A DNA stretch of 64,000 bases from Amycolatopsis sp. A133 (GCF_031082405.1 NZ_JAVHJU010000059.1:62001-126000), one strand, 5' to 3'. Numbered from the stretch's first letter, positions 19,626-28,437 are shown. Notes: generated by a model from the sequence alone, not told the origin. Numbers and translations are program-made.

Positions 19626-20422
19626 GTGTCCACCCGGGGAAGCCCCAATGCCGTGACCACTGCGTCCTGCAGCATGTCGCGGGCCAGTTCGACGATGGAG
19701 CGAGGATCGTCCGGGTGCTCGTTCTTCTCGGCACACGGCATCGGGAGCACCGCAGTGATCTGGTCGGCAACCCAGTCCGCGATCTGGCCGCTGGGGTCCG
19801 CAAGAACAAGTGCCGGAACCACAAGCTTGACCTTTTCGGCTATGACCGCATGAACAAACTCGGCCACATAGTCGGCGAAGAAGAGCTGGTAGATCTCACA
19901 GAACAGACCGTCGGGAAGTCTCCAGCCCGGCTCTCCCCGCTCGATCGCTTCTGCCGTGGCCGGACTAGCAAGGATCTTCTCGGCGCAGACCGTGGCAGCG
20001 CGCCGTGCGACGGCGTCAGCGATCGCAGTGTCTTCACCAGCCACGACGGAAACGAACCGATAGAGGAACCATTCCTCTCGGCTGCCGGGCCAGTCGGAAT
20101 CGGGTACCAGGGCCACCAGCCCGTCGGTTTTGCCGATGCCCTCGACCGCATCGATCAGAGATCCGCCTGCCCGTGTCATTGTCGTTCGCAGCTCGTAGGC
20201 ATCCGGGTCGTCACGCACCGCCGCTGTGAGCGCGTCCAGGCAACGCTGTCCTCGTTTCGCTGCCGACTCGTCCGAGATGGAGGGGTCCTCCGGCTGCCTC
20301 GGGCTGGGGATGTCTGCGGCGGACGTGGCCACTCCGGCGGCCGGTCGAAGCTGCGCGACGCTCCGTGACACAGCTGCCCACGCGGCCGTCTGTGGCCCGG
20401 CCCATCTGCTCGAAGTACCCAC
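19622..20422 (-). CDS. qatB: QatB-like protein
   Basis: This 266-residue protein begins MGTSSRWAGPQTAAWAA, the MGTS-x-GP opening characteristic of QatB proteins, and is followed directly by a QueC-like qatC. The start is GTG at 20422 with AGGAG five bases upstream. The rest is mostly helical and carries no enzymatic motif that I recognise. It is needed with QatC in the characterised QatABCD system, but its molecular function is unknown. Translation is coupled to qatC by a 4-bp overlap. The call relies on the N-terminal motif plus context. Confidence 0.75.
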   Translation of the reverse strand: MGTSSRWAGPQTAAWAAVSRSVAQLRPAAGVATSAADIPSPRQPEDPSISDESAAKRGQRCLDALTAAVRDDPDAYELRTTMTRAGGSLIDAVEGIGKTDGLVALVPDSDWPGSREEWFLYRFVSVVAGEDTAIADAVARRAATVCAEKILASPATAEAIERGEPGWRLPDGLFCEIYQLFFADYVAEFVHAVIAEKVKLVVPALVLADPSGQIADWVADQITAVLPMPCAEKNEHPDDPRSIVELARDMLQDAVVTALGLPRVDT

Positions 20423-20812
20423 GCAAGCTCCTCGCGCCGGCGACCCCCTTCACGGTTACGCACAGATAGTCACATCGCAATAGCTATCAGTGAGACCACC
20501 CGTTCGGCTCAAGCCGGTCGTCCGAAAGCAAACCTCCAGGCTGCGAACGCCGTTGCCGGTGTAACCATGCCAAAGGCGCGCCCATTCACTCGATCGTGTA
20601 GAACTGTTCGGACGTACGGACGGACCGGTTCGAAGCCCGGGGGAGGTGGGGCCTGCGAACGCGCCCTGGCTGCGGACGACTGGTGCCGGGGGTGCAATCC
20701 GAGAGGTCTCGCGGCCTACGCCTGACCGACATGACCCGCTCGAGCACTTCGTCTCACTTGGCCACGTCTGATCGGTGAGAATTGCAAAAATCTTTCAAAG
20801 AAACTCGGTGGA
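20423..20812. promoter_or_regulatory. Divergent promoter region between qatBC and the nuclease-ATPase gene
   Basis: This 390-bp segment separates two divergent defence genes and should contain both promoters. The part next to 20813 (20770-20812) is AT-rich compared with the rest of the window. I see no confident -35/-10 pair and no RNA gene or coding frame in it. Confidence 0.4.
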
Positions 20813-22756
20813 ATGGTTCAGAACAGGGCGGCAACGAATGGGTGGGAACCGCTGGAAGCTTATTACTCCGCCCGGGAGTTCCTTCGGGACAGTGCTACGC
20901 TGATACCGAAAATCGAGAACTGTTATAAGGAAGCGCATCCCCGTGGGGAGGCACCTAGTGACGCCGACGTGACATCCTGGCGGGAAAGCGTATACGCGCT
21001 GGCGTCCTTGCTGGACAGTCTGGGTCTAGATCGGGTCTGGATGTTCGTTGAATACCGCGTCGCTCCGGAAATGGCTCCCATCGACGTGGTTCTGGCCGGT
21101 TGTCATCCGGACGGTGGCCTGAGTTACGTGGCGATCGAACTGAAGCAGTGGAGCCGGATCGCACGTCCGAGGTCGGATATTGCAGACGGTCTGTGTTCGG
21201 CCTGTCGCCGAGCGGGGCCAGGGGTCCTGTGCGACAAGTGTGCCGTTGACAAGGTCTACTTCGATGCGTACGGCAGGCACAAGAAACATCCGGCCGTGCA
21301 AGTGTACGATAACGTGCTGGCGCTCAAGGTGTACCACAGCATGTTCGATGATCGTTACGTCCACCTCGCCGGTGCGTCATATCTGCACAATCTCAGGAAC
21401 CCGGAACATCAATGGATCAGAAACGTCTCACCTCGCCGCGGGATGCCGACATTCACGGCTCGCTACCCCGGCGAGCTGGAGAAATTCCTGAAGAGCAACT
21501 TCAGTGCGGAGTCGGGCGCCGGTGCGTCAGAGGCCTTGCTCGGGCGGCGTCGCGCCAGGTCCTTGATCGGGCCCGATGCCGGAGCCATCGTGGCCGGGTA
21601 CACGCAGTTCAGTCTCGTGGAGAACCAGCTGGTCGCCGTCACGAGCGTCACCAAGGCGCTGACTGAATGGTCTCCAGTCGGCGCGAAGAAAGTATTCGTC
21701 ATCAGCGGCCGGGCCGGGAGCGGGAAGTCGCTGGTCGGACTGACGCTGCTCGGCCAAGCCCTCAACGCCGGACGGAAAGCCTGCTATGTATCCGGGGGAG
21801 TCGCTTCACGTGAGACCTTCAAACGCGCTTCTCGTGGGCGGCGCCAAGCTTTCGCCACCCTGAACAGTGTCGCAGACAGCCGAACGGCGAACGAGCTCGA
21901 CCTGATTCTGTGCGATGAGACGCATCGGATGACCGCGCGCCCGATGAAGGGCTCCTACTCCATGCGGCCCGGCGAGTCGTCGGTCTCAGTGATCGTCACG
22001 CGGGCGAAGGTGCCGGTGTTCTTCATCGACGGCGACCAGCGTTTGTTCTCCGACGAGGTCTGGTCACCAGAAGCGCTCATCGACGAGATCCAAAGTCTTG
22101 GCATGGAGGTTGTGCCCATCAGCCTGGACCGGGTACTCCGCGCCGTCGGCAGCTCGACGTACGACACGTGGATCCAGCGCCTACTCGCCGGTGACCCGCT
22201 CCCCTGGAAGCCGGACAACGGGGACGAGCCAGAGCCGTTTCAGCTCTACTACGCCGACAGCGCCGCCACCATGGAGCGCTTCCTGCGCGACAGGGAAGAC
22301 AGGGGGGAAAGCGCTCGGATGAGCGCGGGGATCTGCTGGAAGTGGGAAGACCGCAGCGGCACCGACCCGGAAGTCACCCCGGAACCAGGCTGGGCGCGCC
22401 CGTGGAACGCTGGCGACCAGCACGACACGCCAGGAGTCCCGAAGCGGCGTTTCTGGGCAACGGAATCCGGCGGGTTCGGGCAGATCGGCTGTGTCCACAC
22501 CGCGCAAGGCCTGGAGTACGAGTGGGGCGGCGTGATCATGGGACAGGATCTCACTTGGGATGGCAATGGCTGGGCAGTCCACCGTGAACATGTGCTGAGC
22601 AAAGCCAGCAGGATTCGTGAGGACCACGACCTCGAACGTGCGATCCGGAACGCATACGGCGTGCTTATGACTCGTTCGATCCGCGGCACAGTGCTTTACT
22701 CAGTCGACCCGGCTACGAGAAGACTCTTCGCTGATCTGGGTGTTCACAAGCTGTGA
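20813..22756 (+). CDS. Nuclease-like/DUF2075 helicase-fold ATPase with zinc-ribbon insert
   Basis: This 647-residue protein has two parts. The N-terminal region resembles a PD-(D/E)xK nuclease core: Asp91 in APIDVVLAG, then E109-L-K111 in AIELKQW. Directly after it sits a four-cysteine cluster, CSAC (128-131) and CDKC (140-143), likely a zinc ribbon. The C-terminal region is a DUF2075-type superfamily 1 ATPase: Walker A GRAGSGKS (299-306), Walker B LILCDETH, and the late motifs HTAQGLEYEW and AYGVLMTRS. GGTGGA precedes the ATG. It is divergent from qatBC in a defence island, so an antiphage role is likely. The substrate is unknown. Confidence 0.8.
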   Translation: MVQNRAATNGWEPLEAYYSAREFLRDSATLIPKIENCYKEAHPRGEAPSDADVTSWRESVYALASLLDSLGLDRVWMFVEYRVAPEMAPIDVVLAGCHPDGGLSYVAIELKQWSRIARPRSDIADGLCSACRRAGPGVLCDKCAVDKVYFDAYGRHKKHPAVQVYDNVLALKVYHSMFDDRYVHLAGASYLHNLRNPEHQWIRNVSPRRGMPTFTARYPGELEKFLKSNFSAESGAGASEALLGRRRARSLIGPDAGAIVAGYTQFSLVENQLVAVTSVTKALTEWSPVGAKKVFVISGRAGSGKSLVGLTLLGQALNAGRKACYVSGGVASRETFKRASRGRRQAFATLNSVADSRTANELDLILCDETHRMTARPMKGSYSMRPGESSVSVIVTRAKVPVFFIDGDQRLFSDEVWSPEALIDEIQSLGMEVVPISLDRVLRAVGSSTYDTWIQRLLAGDPLPWKPDNGDEPEPFQLYYADSAATMERFLRDREDRGESARMSAGICWKWEDRSGTDPEVTPEPGWARPWNAGDQHDTPGVPKRRFWATESGGFGQIGCVHTAQGLEYEWGGVIMGQDLTWDGNGWAVHREHVLSKASRIREDHDLERAIRNAYGVLMTRSIRGTVLYSVDPATRRLFADLGVHKL

Positions 22757-23383
22757 AGGTCGAGCCATCCGAAGGCTCGAGGAAGCCGGTCCGCGGCGCA
22801 CCCGGCCGCCGAGGCGACGCGGGCAACGCAACGGTTGAAGACACATCGACGAAGCGCATCGTCGATTCGAAGGATCCGGTCGGATTTCGCGATGCTGGAA
22901 CGCGGACGGCTCACCCTGGCTCGGTCGATAGAAGGGGGCACTCCGTCGGCGCGCGCCACAGTCTGGGTCGTAAGCCTGTGAGCGGTGATGCTTTGTAGCT
23001 CTGACCTGCACGTATGCTTCTTGCTCAACGGAGCTCGAGCGTTGTGGTTAGCGAGCTCGGACACTCAATTACCCCATGAGGTGCGGGGTGGCTTCGGGGT
23101 TCAACTCCCGGAAACCTGCAGGTCAAGCATGGACTTGCAGGCGTGTGAACTGCGCTGATGCGTAGCATGCATGTTCGCCACGTGACCGGGTGCTGATCAC
23201 GACCGCCCGTTGGGTGATCTTGCAAGGCAGCCCGGCCGCCGGGGTGGGTGGTCGGACCGCAGACACGGGTGCGCTTGCTTGTTGCGCAGGTGGTTCGGTC
23301 TGAGTCATGCGTAGTATCTGGGCTGCTGCCGAGAAACACTTCACGGCCTGCACTGGGCCATAAGGATGGCTGCGGTATTGGAT
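22757..23383. other. Non-coding stretch after the nuclease-ATPase gene
   Basis: No convincing gene is visible in these 627 bp between two convergent genes. A 7-bp inverted repeat (GAGCTCG at 23031-23037 and CGAGCTC at 23052-23058) with a 14-base loop could be a terminator. A T-arm-like string at 23096-23110 is not part of a full tRNA. Confidence 0.4.
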
Positions 23384-24574
23384 CTACTGCGGACGGCTGC
23401 GCTTTCGCTTGGTGCCGAACAACCTGCGGCGCCCGTGAAAGTGCACAGCGTCGATGTGCCCCGCCTGCACAGCGGTTCCGTGCACCGTCCCGGAGATGTC
23501 GTTGTGGGTTGCGGTGTTCGCGCCATCATCGGGTGGCGGGCCGATTGGCGTCATCGCGTGTATTCGCTGCGTGGGATAGCCCCTGCCGATGCCGATGTAC
23601 TCGTCTAGTTCCAGCTGGGCGATCTCACATGCGCCCAGTTCGGCTCTGGCCGCGGTCTCGCATGCGGCCGCCAACCCCGGCCTGCTATTCAACACTCGTT
23701 CCAGTTCGGCCAATCTAACCTGGGCTCGCACGCGGTCCGCCTCTCGTTCGGCCCCCGCGGCCGGACTTTCGGGGACATAGCGCCACTTCAGAGGTGGATT
23801 CGCGGCCTCCTTGACGGCGCGCCCAACCTTGCGGACCTTCTTGTCCAGACCAAGAAACTCGGTCCTGCGTGGGTTCGAGTGGACAACTTGTGCCATCTCA
23901 GATAGGTAGGACAGCACGGCGTTGTGGTCGGCGTCCGAGTCGGTGAGCTCATCGAGTTCCCTGCACCACGCGAGGTTCCGATCGGAATCGACATGCGCGA
24001 TCATGCTCAGGTGTTTGCGCAACCCCTCGAACTGCGCGCTCACCTTCGCGACGGTCAGCAGCCTGCCCATGGTTTGTGGAGGGTCGCTGTCCGGTACCCA
24101 CGCATGGTGACCACGGCCGATCGCCAGGTATTCGACCAGTTTAGTGAGTTCGTCGCGTTCCTCCAGTCGGTCCTGGTCGCCCGGCTCGTAGCCGGGGTGC
24201 GATGCGATTTCCTTGCACAGCCGATAGATGCTCGTCTGCGACCGGAGTTGGATCAGCACGTCCCGTTCGTCTCGCAAGCACAGCATGAGCACCGCAGGGA
24301 GCCGGCTTTCGCGAATGCCGAAGTAGGTGGCACAGCGGGTTACGGCCTCGGTCCAGGCGGCCTGCTGCACGTCCGCCGGATAGGGCGAGAGCGGGACCGG
24401 TCGGCCACGAGGAAAACTGTCCTGGCCAGGAACCACCAGCCGGGTGTGCGGAAGGTCGCGAGCCTCGTCGAGGGTCAGGTTCGACCAGTATCTGGTGACA
24501 CTGTTCTCGTGCGTGTAATACCTGCCCTCCTTGTCCGACTTCTTCAGCACGAACCGGGGGTCCGGGCAAAGCAC
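23384..24574 (-). CDS. Hypothetical defence-associated protein with C-terminal RHIM/BASS-like motif
   Basis: This 396-residue protein has a start of GTG at 24574 or, in the same frame, a CTG at 24595. The body is charged and helical with no enzyme motif that I recognise; a heptad-like region lies around residues 280-330. The striking part is the C-terminal tail THNDISGTVHGTAVQAG followed by HIDAVHFHG and a basic end. This N-x-I-S-G-x-V-x-G-x-x-V-Q-A-G pattern recurs at the ends of actinobacterial conflict proteins and resembles RHIM-like bacterial amyloid signalling motifs. Its position next to BREX and Qat genes supports a defence role, by inference only. Confidence 0.6.
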   Translation of the reverse strand: MLCPDPRFVLKKSDKEGRYYTHENSVTRYWSNLTLDEARDLPHTRLVVPGQDSFPRGRPVPLSPYPADVQQAAWTEAVTRCATYFGIRESRLPAVLMLCLRDERDVLIQLRSQTSIYRLCKEIASHPGYEPGDQDRLEERDELTKLVEYLAIGRGHHAWVPDSDPPQTMGRLLTVAKVSAQFEGLRKHLSMIAHVDSDRNLAWCRELDELTDSDADHNAVLSYLSEMAQVVHSNPRRTEFLGLDKKVRKVGRAVKEAANPPLKWRYVPESPAAGAEREADRVRAQVRLAELERVLNSRPGLAAACETAARAELGACEIAQLELDEYIGIGRGYPTQRIHAMTPIGPPPDDGANTATHNDISGTVHGTAVQAGHIDAVHFHGRRRLFGTKRKRSRPQ

Positions 24575-24591
24575 GGCAATGCTCTGGCCGA

Positions 24592-24663
24592 TCAGTGTTC
24601 ACGGCGCGCCGCGTCCACGACGTACGGCAGTGCCTCCGGAGCGGTGACCGGTACCTTCCACAT
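24592..24663 (-). CDS. Short upstream frame, either leader peptide or displaced 5' end of the next gene
   Basis: An ATG at 24663 opens a 23-codon frame reading MWKVPVTAPEALPYVV and ending DAARREH, with its TGA at 24594-24592. The stop overlaps a CTG (24595-24593) that is in frame with the downstream 396-residue protein, forming CTGA. The peptide reads like a natural N-terminus, and the downstream frame continues with QSIAVLCPDPRFVLK. Either the two are translationally coupled, or a single indel near 24595 has split one longer protein. I favour the second, weakly. Confidence 0.4.
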   Translation of the reverse strand: MWKVPVTAPEALPYVVDAARREH

Positions 24664-24810
24664 GTCCGCATGATATTAGTGTTTGCTGCGATTCGGTCAT
24701 GTGGCGGCGGAGGCTTCGATCCGAGCGGCGCAAGAAGGCAGGTGATGCTGTGACCTGCGGGTTCGGTGTGACCGTAAGAGCGGGCACGGCGTGTCTGGTA
24801 ACGATCGTGG

Positions 24811-24987
24811 TTACCACACCCCGATCGGTTCGATGGTCGCTGCCGTGCCCACACGGTTCGCGGCGCACGGGAAGTTGCGCCTGCGCCGCTCGACCCGGGC
24901 CGAGGCCGCGGCCGGAGGTCGGGCCCTCTGGACGTCGGCTTCGATGGCGAAGGTGTTGCCGTCCGGGTCCTGGAACCAGGCGATACG
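24811..24987 (-). pseudogene. C-terminal remnant of a glyoxalase/VOC-fold protein
   Basis: The frame reads RIAWFQDPDGNTFAIEAD, the classic last strand of vicinal-oxygen-chelate proteins (W-F-x-D-P-D-G-N), and runs to a TAA at 24811. A stop lies four codons upstream of the motif, so no intact gene can be built. The metal-binding glutamate of the DGN-x4-E strand is present, but the rest of the fold is missing. Confidence 0.65.
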
Positions 24988-25401
24988 CCCGCCGATTCAT
25001 GGGTTTGATCGAGAACATGCGGCTAGGCCGCTACGGGATCACTCCTGGGCTAGAGCCCGGAGGCCTCGGCCGAAAGCTGACTGACCACAGGGGCACGCGC
25101 GAAAAGGGCCAGATAGTTTGACGCTGGTGTCCGCTGGCACATCAGGCTAACTGTCCCGCTGCTGGTCAGCACCTCGTCCGTGGCCACCCTCGCCGTCGCC
25201 GCCTACAGGGCTTCTCTCGCAGACTCACCTGACCGGTGCCGTCCCACCCACACGGTCGCGGACCTGCGAAAACGAATACCGCACGTTCAAATACTGCCTC
25301 TCCGCCAGCCGAATATCGCGGGATCGAATACGTGCACCGCACCAGCAGACCGGGTAGACCATCGCCGACCGTTCGGAGCGGGGACGCCCCCGGATTCACC
25401 G
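24988..25401. other. Non-coding stretch without recognisable content
   Basis: I see no convincing coding frame, RNA gene or repeat in these 414 bp between the VOC remnant and the ssuB remnant. Base composition is uneven, which fits decayed sequence. Confidence 0.4.
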
Positions 25402-25815
25402 TCACGCTTCGGTGTCACGGCGAAGGCATCCGGGTGCCGCCAGCCGCCCGGACCGCATCGCGACCACGCGGTCGGCGAGGAGGATGGCCTCGTCGGCGTC
25501 GTGGGTGACGAGCAGGACGGCCGGGCGGTGCGCGGCCACCAGGTCCCGGACCACGGCGTGCATCTTGATCCGCGTGAGCGCGTCGAGGGCGGCGAACGGC
25601 TCGTCGAGCAGCAGCAGCCGGGGCTCGCGGACCAGCGCCCGGGCGAGGGCGACGCGCGGGGCCTCGCCGCCGGACAGCGTGACCGGCCAGGCGTCGAGGT
25701 GCCCGGCCAGGCCGACCTCGGTCAGCGCGCGAGCTGCTGCCTCCCGGGGCCGGCCGACGGCGACGTTCTGCCACACCCGCCGCCACGGCAGCAACCGGTG
25801 CTGGTCGGCAGCCAT
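25402..25815 (-). pseudogene. ssuB: 3' half of an aliphatic sulfonate ABC transporter ATPase
   Basis: The frame starts within the Q-loop region (HRLLPWRRVWQNVAVG) and continues through the signature motif, Walker B LLLLDEPFAALDA and the H-loop LLVTHDADEA. The Walker A half is absent, so it cannot work as an ATPase. The signature reads LSGGEAPRVALARAL, with proline where glutamine is expected, consistent with decay. The family resemblance is to SsuB/TauB. It abuts the ssuD remnant at 25798-25815, and both genes have lost their 5' halves. Confidence 0.8.
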
Positions 25816-26013
25816 GCCGAAGTCGCGGACCTGATCGAGGAGTACCACTCGGTGGGCATCACGGAGTTCGTGCTTTCGGGTTACCCGCACCTGGAGGAGG
25901 CGTACTGGTTCGGCGACGGCGTCCGGCCGGAGCCGGCCCGGCGCGGCCTGCTGGCCGGCGTCCCGGCGTTGCCCCGGCCAGCGCACCCGGAGCGGAGCGT
26001 CGCCGCGCTGTGA
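25798..26013 (+). pseudogene. ssuD: 3' end of an FMNH2-dependent alkanesulfonate monooxygenase
   Basis: The frame reads VLVGSHAEVADLIEEYH, then TEFVLSGYPHLEEAYWFGDG, the strongly conserved C-terminal signature of SsuD, and stops at 26013. About four fifths of the enzyme is missing. The first 18 bp overlap the start of the ssuB remnant on the other strand, which marks the deletion junction. Confidence 0.85.
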
Positions 26014-26154
26014 AATCTCGGACGCCGGTGACTGCCGGCGGGGATGGAGGCCGCCGACCTCACGTCGAGTACGAGCCGACCGACATCGGCAGAAGCCTGG
26101 TGAAGCCGATCGACGCATGCGCGAGCGGAGTCAGCACCACCTGGCCGGGCCCGA

Positions 26155-26994
26155 TTACCCGGCCTTGACGGCGTGCACCGCTCCGGCAGCCGAGAGCAGA
26201 GTGGCGATCGGGTCTTCGCCGAGGGGGTAGACACCGACCTGGTCGGCGCCGGCGTCTTGGTGGGCCAGCAGCCTGGTGGCGACGGTGGCCGGGTCGCCGT
26301 GGGCGACGAGTGCGTCGATGAGGCGGTCGCTTCCCGCATGGGAAAGGTCGTCGTCGGTGAAGCCGAGCCGCCGGAGGTTGTTGGCGTAGTTGGTGACGCC
26401 CAGCGCGAACCCGGGCGGGTTGGACCGGGCGACCGCCCGGGCCCGCTCGGCGTCGGCCTCGGTGAGGGCGAAATGGCCGGGAAGCAGCAGCTTGCCCGCA
26501 CCGAGGATCGAGCGTGCTCGCCGGGTGTGTTCGACGGGAACCATGCACGGGATGGTCCCCGCCGTGCGGTCACGGGCCAGGCGCAGCATCCTCGGCCCGA
26601 GTGCGGCCAGCACCGTCCGGTCAGCCGGAACGCCCCCGGCGGCGAGCCGGTACAAATAGGACACCAGCGTGTCATACGGCGATGCCCATTCGGCGTGGAC
26701 CTCGCGGTGCCCGATGCCGATACCGAGCAGGAACCGGCCGGGGTGCTTGGCTTCGATCCGGTGGTAGGAGGCGGCGACGGTGTCCGCGTCGGCGGTCCAG
26801 ACGTTCACCACGCTCGTGCCGACGACCAGCCGGGTGGTGGCGTCGAGCAGCTGCTCGACGAGGGCAAGGTCGGCTGGCGGTGAGGCGTCCAGCCAGAGCG
26901 TGCCGTAGCCGGCTCGCTCGACTTCGGCCGCGGTTTCCGGAGTGACTTCATGCTCGCGCAAGTGGGCGCCGAGCAGGCCGAGATCGATGTTCAT
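26155..26994 (-). CDS. F420-dependent LLM-class oxidoreductase
   Basis: This 279-residue TIM-barrel protein is of the luciferase-like superfamily. GYGTLWLDASPPADLALVEQL, VVGTSVVNVWTAD and GRFLLGIGIGHREVH match the shorter, coenzyme-F420-type LLM proteins (TIGR03620-like). The ATG at 26994 was chosen because the frame opens there with the usual MNIDLGLLG strand. It is divergent from a LysR regulator 90 bp away, a likely controller. The substrate cannot be told. Its place in an organosulfur cluster is the only hint. Confidence 0.8.
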   Translation of the reverse strand: MNIDLGLLGAHLREHEVTPETAAEVERAGYGTLWLDASPPADLALVEQLLDATTRLVVGTSVVNVWTADADTVAASYHRIEAKHPGRFLLGIGIGHREVHAEWASPYDTLVSYLYRLAAGGVPADRTVLAALGPRMLRLARDRTAGTIPCMVPVEHTRRARSILGAGKLLLPGHFALTEADAERARAVARSNPPGFALGVTNYANNLRRLGFTDDDLSHAGSDRLIDALVAHGDPATVATRLLAHQDAGADQVGVYPLGEDPIATLLSAAGAVHAVKAG

Positions 26995-27084
26995 GCCCCG
27001 ACTTCAGCACGACGGCGCGCCGCGAACCAGGATCAGGGTGCACGCGCAGCGATAACCTGAAGGCATCGTCGCAGGGGAGGGCCG

Positions 27085-27933
27085 GTGGAACTACGGGCGT
27101 TGCGGTACTTCGTCACGGTCGCCGACGAGCTGCACTTCGGCCGGGCCGCCGACCGGCTGCACATCGCCCAGCCCGCGGTCAGCAGGCAGATCGCGCAGCT
27201 GGAACGCGAATTGGGGGTCCGGCTGCTCGACCGTTCACCGCGCCAGGTCCGGCTCACCGCGGCTGGGCACCGGGTGCTCGACGCGGCGCGCGAGGCGCTG
27301 GCGGCCGCCGACCGCGTCCGGGTCGCGGCGAGCCCGCGGGCGGGCGTGATGCGCATCGGAACCGGCACGGGCCAGTTCACCGCCCGCCTGGAACGGGGGA
27401 TCGACGCGTTGCGCGAGCAGGCCCCGGCCTTCGACGTGGTGCTCGTCGACCTGCCGCTACCCGCGCGCCTGAACGCCCTGAGACAGGGTGAACTCGACAT
27501 GGCGCTCGCGCGGGGCGTGCGGGCGGCGCCCGGGCTGCGGGTGCTGCCGACGTGGACCGAGTCGCTGTTCGCGGTCGTGTCCGCGCGACATGCCGCTGCC
27601 GGTCGCGCGGCTGTCGGCGTGGCGGAACTGGCCGACGGTCCCTTCCGGACTTCCCAGGACCACGACCCGTCCGTGGTCACCACGCTGCGGGAGGCCGGCG
27701 TCCCGGTCCGGATGGGGCACCGGGCGGCCGCGGTCGGAGACACGATCGTCGAGGTCGGCTCCGATCCGCACAGCTGGACGGTGCTGCCTGCCGATCAGGT
27801 GGCGGAGCTTCGCTCGACCCGGGTGCGCGCGATCCCGCTCGACCCTCGTACGACGATCACCGGCAGCGTCGTCGTCCCGGACGACCTGCCGTCCCACTGC
27901 GCGACGGCCCACCGGGCAGCTTTCGGTGACTGA
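27085..27933 (+). CDS. LysR-family transcriptional regulator
   Basis: This is a 282-residue protein with an N-terminal winged HTH (residues 1-60): ELRALRYFVTVADELHFG, then AQPAVSRQIAQLE. A periplasmic-binding-like effector domain follows from about residue 88. The GTG start has GGGGAGG seven bases upstream. It is divergent from the F420-type oxidoreductase gene and overlaps the start of the following acetyltransferase frame (GTGACTGA). It probably regulates itself and the divergent gene. The inducer is unknown. Confidence 0.9.
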   Translation: MELRALRYFVTVADELHFGRAADRLHIAQPAVSRQIAQLERELGVRLLDRSPRQVRLTAAGHRVLDAAREALAAADRVRVAASPRAGVMRIGTGTGQFTARLERGIDALREQAPAFDVVLVDLPLPARLNALRQGELDMALARGVRAAPGLRVLPTWTESLFAVVSARHAAAGRAAVGVAELADGPFRTSQDHDPSVVTTLREAGVPVRMGHRAAAVGDTIVEVGSDPHSWTVLPADQVAELRSTRVRAIPLDPRTTITGSVVVPDDLPSHCATAHRAAFGD

Positions 27934-28412
27934 CGCCCGGCCCCGGCTGGTCGCCCCGCCGGGCGCCTGCACGCCGCTTGGCTCGACGCGCACACGGAGT
28001 GGGGCCCGGGCTTCACGAAGACGGCTTCGGCCTGCTGGCCACCGACGAGGTCCGGACCCCGGCCGGGTTCTCCGCGTGGGTCACCCGCCTCGCCGGCGAC
28101 GCGAGCTGTACGTACCGGTGGATCGTCGAGGACGGTCTGGTGCTCGGCGGGATCGCCTTGCGGCACGGAACCGGCGAATTCGCCCGGCGAGCCGATCGCA
28201 TCGGCTATGGCATCCGGCCGTCCGCCCGGGGACGCGGTTTGGACACCTGGGCGCTGGGGGAGATCCTGGCGGAGGCCGCCCGACGCGGCATGGACCACGT
28301 CGTGCTCGTCTGCGCGGCGGACAACACCGCGCCGGCCAGGACGATCGAACGGCACGGTGGAGTCCTCGAGAGCCCCGGCGAAGTCCGGCGCTACCGCATC
28401 GCCATCGCTTGA
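27926..28412 (+). pseudogene. GNAT acetyltransferase with two frame breaks near the 5' end
   Basis: The natural start is a GTG at 27926 overlapping the LysR stop, reading MTDARPRLVAP. The frame then has to shift to read GRLHAAWLDAHTEWGPG, and shift again in the same direction to read LHEDGFGLLATDEVRT and the GNAT core. The core is visible as YGIRPSARGRGLDTWAL (acetyl-CoA loop, R-G-x-G-x-x) and a C-terminal NTAPARTIERHGG. Both breaks lie in G/C runs (27955-27966 and 28000-28010) and each equals one missing base. It is either a recently broken gene or a sequence error. The downstream 144 codons are intact. Confidence 0.7.
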
Positions 28413-28416
28413 GGAT

Positions 28417-28437
28417 CAGCCGCCGGAGGCGGGGCTG
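28417..28437. terminator. Candidate bidirectional terminator hairpin
   Basis: CAGCC-GCC and GGC-GG-GGCTG form an imperfect stem with a GGAG loop in the 28-bp gap between two convergent genes. There is no T-run, as is common in high-GC actinomycetes. Confidence 0.45.

Noticed and set aside
23096..23110. String resembling a tRNA T-arm (GGGGTTCAACTCCCG)
   Set aside because: No matching acceptor stem, D-arm or anticodon arm can be drawn in the 75 bp upstream, and the T-stem itself has a mismatch.
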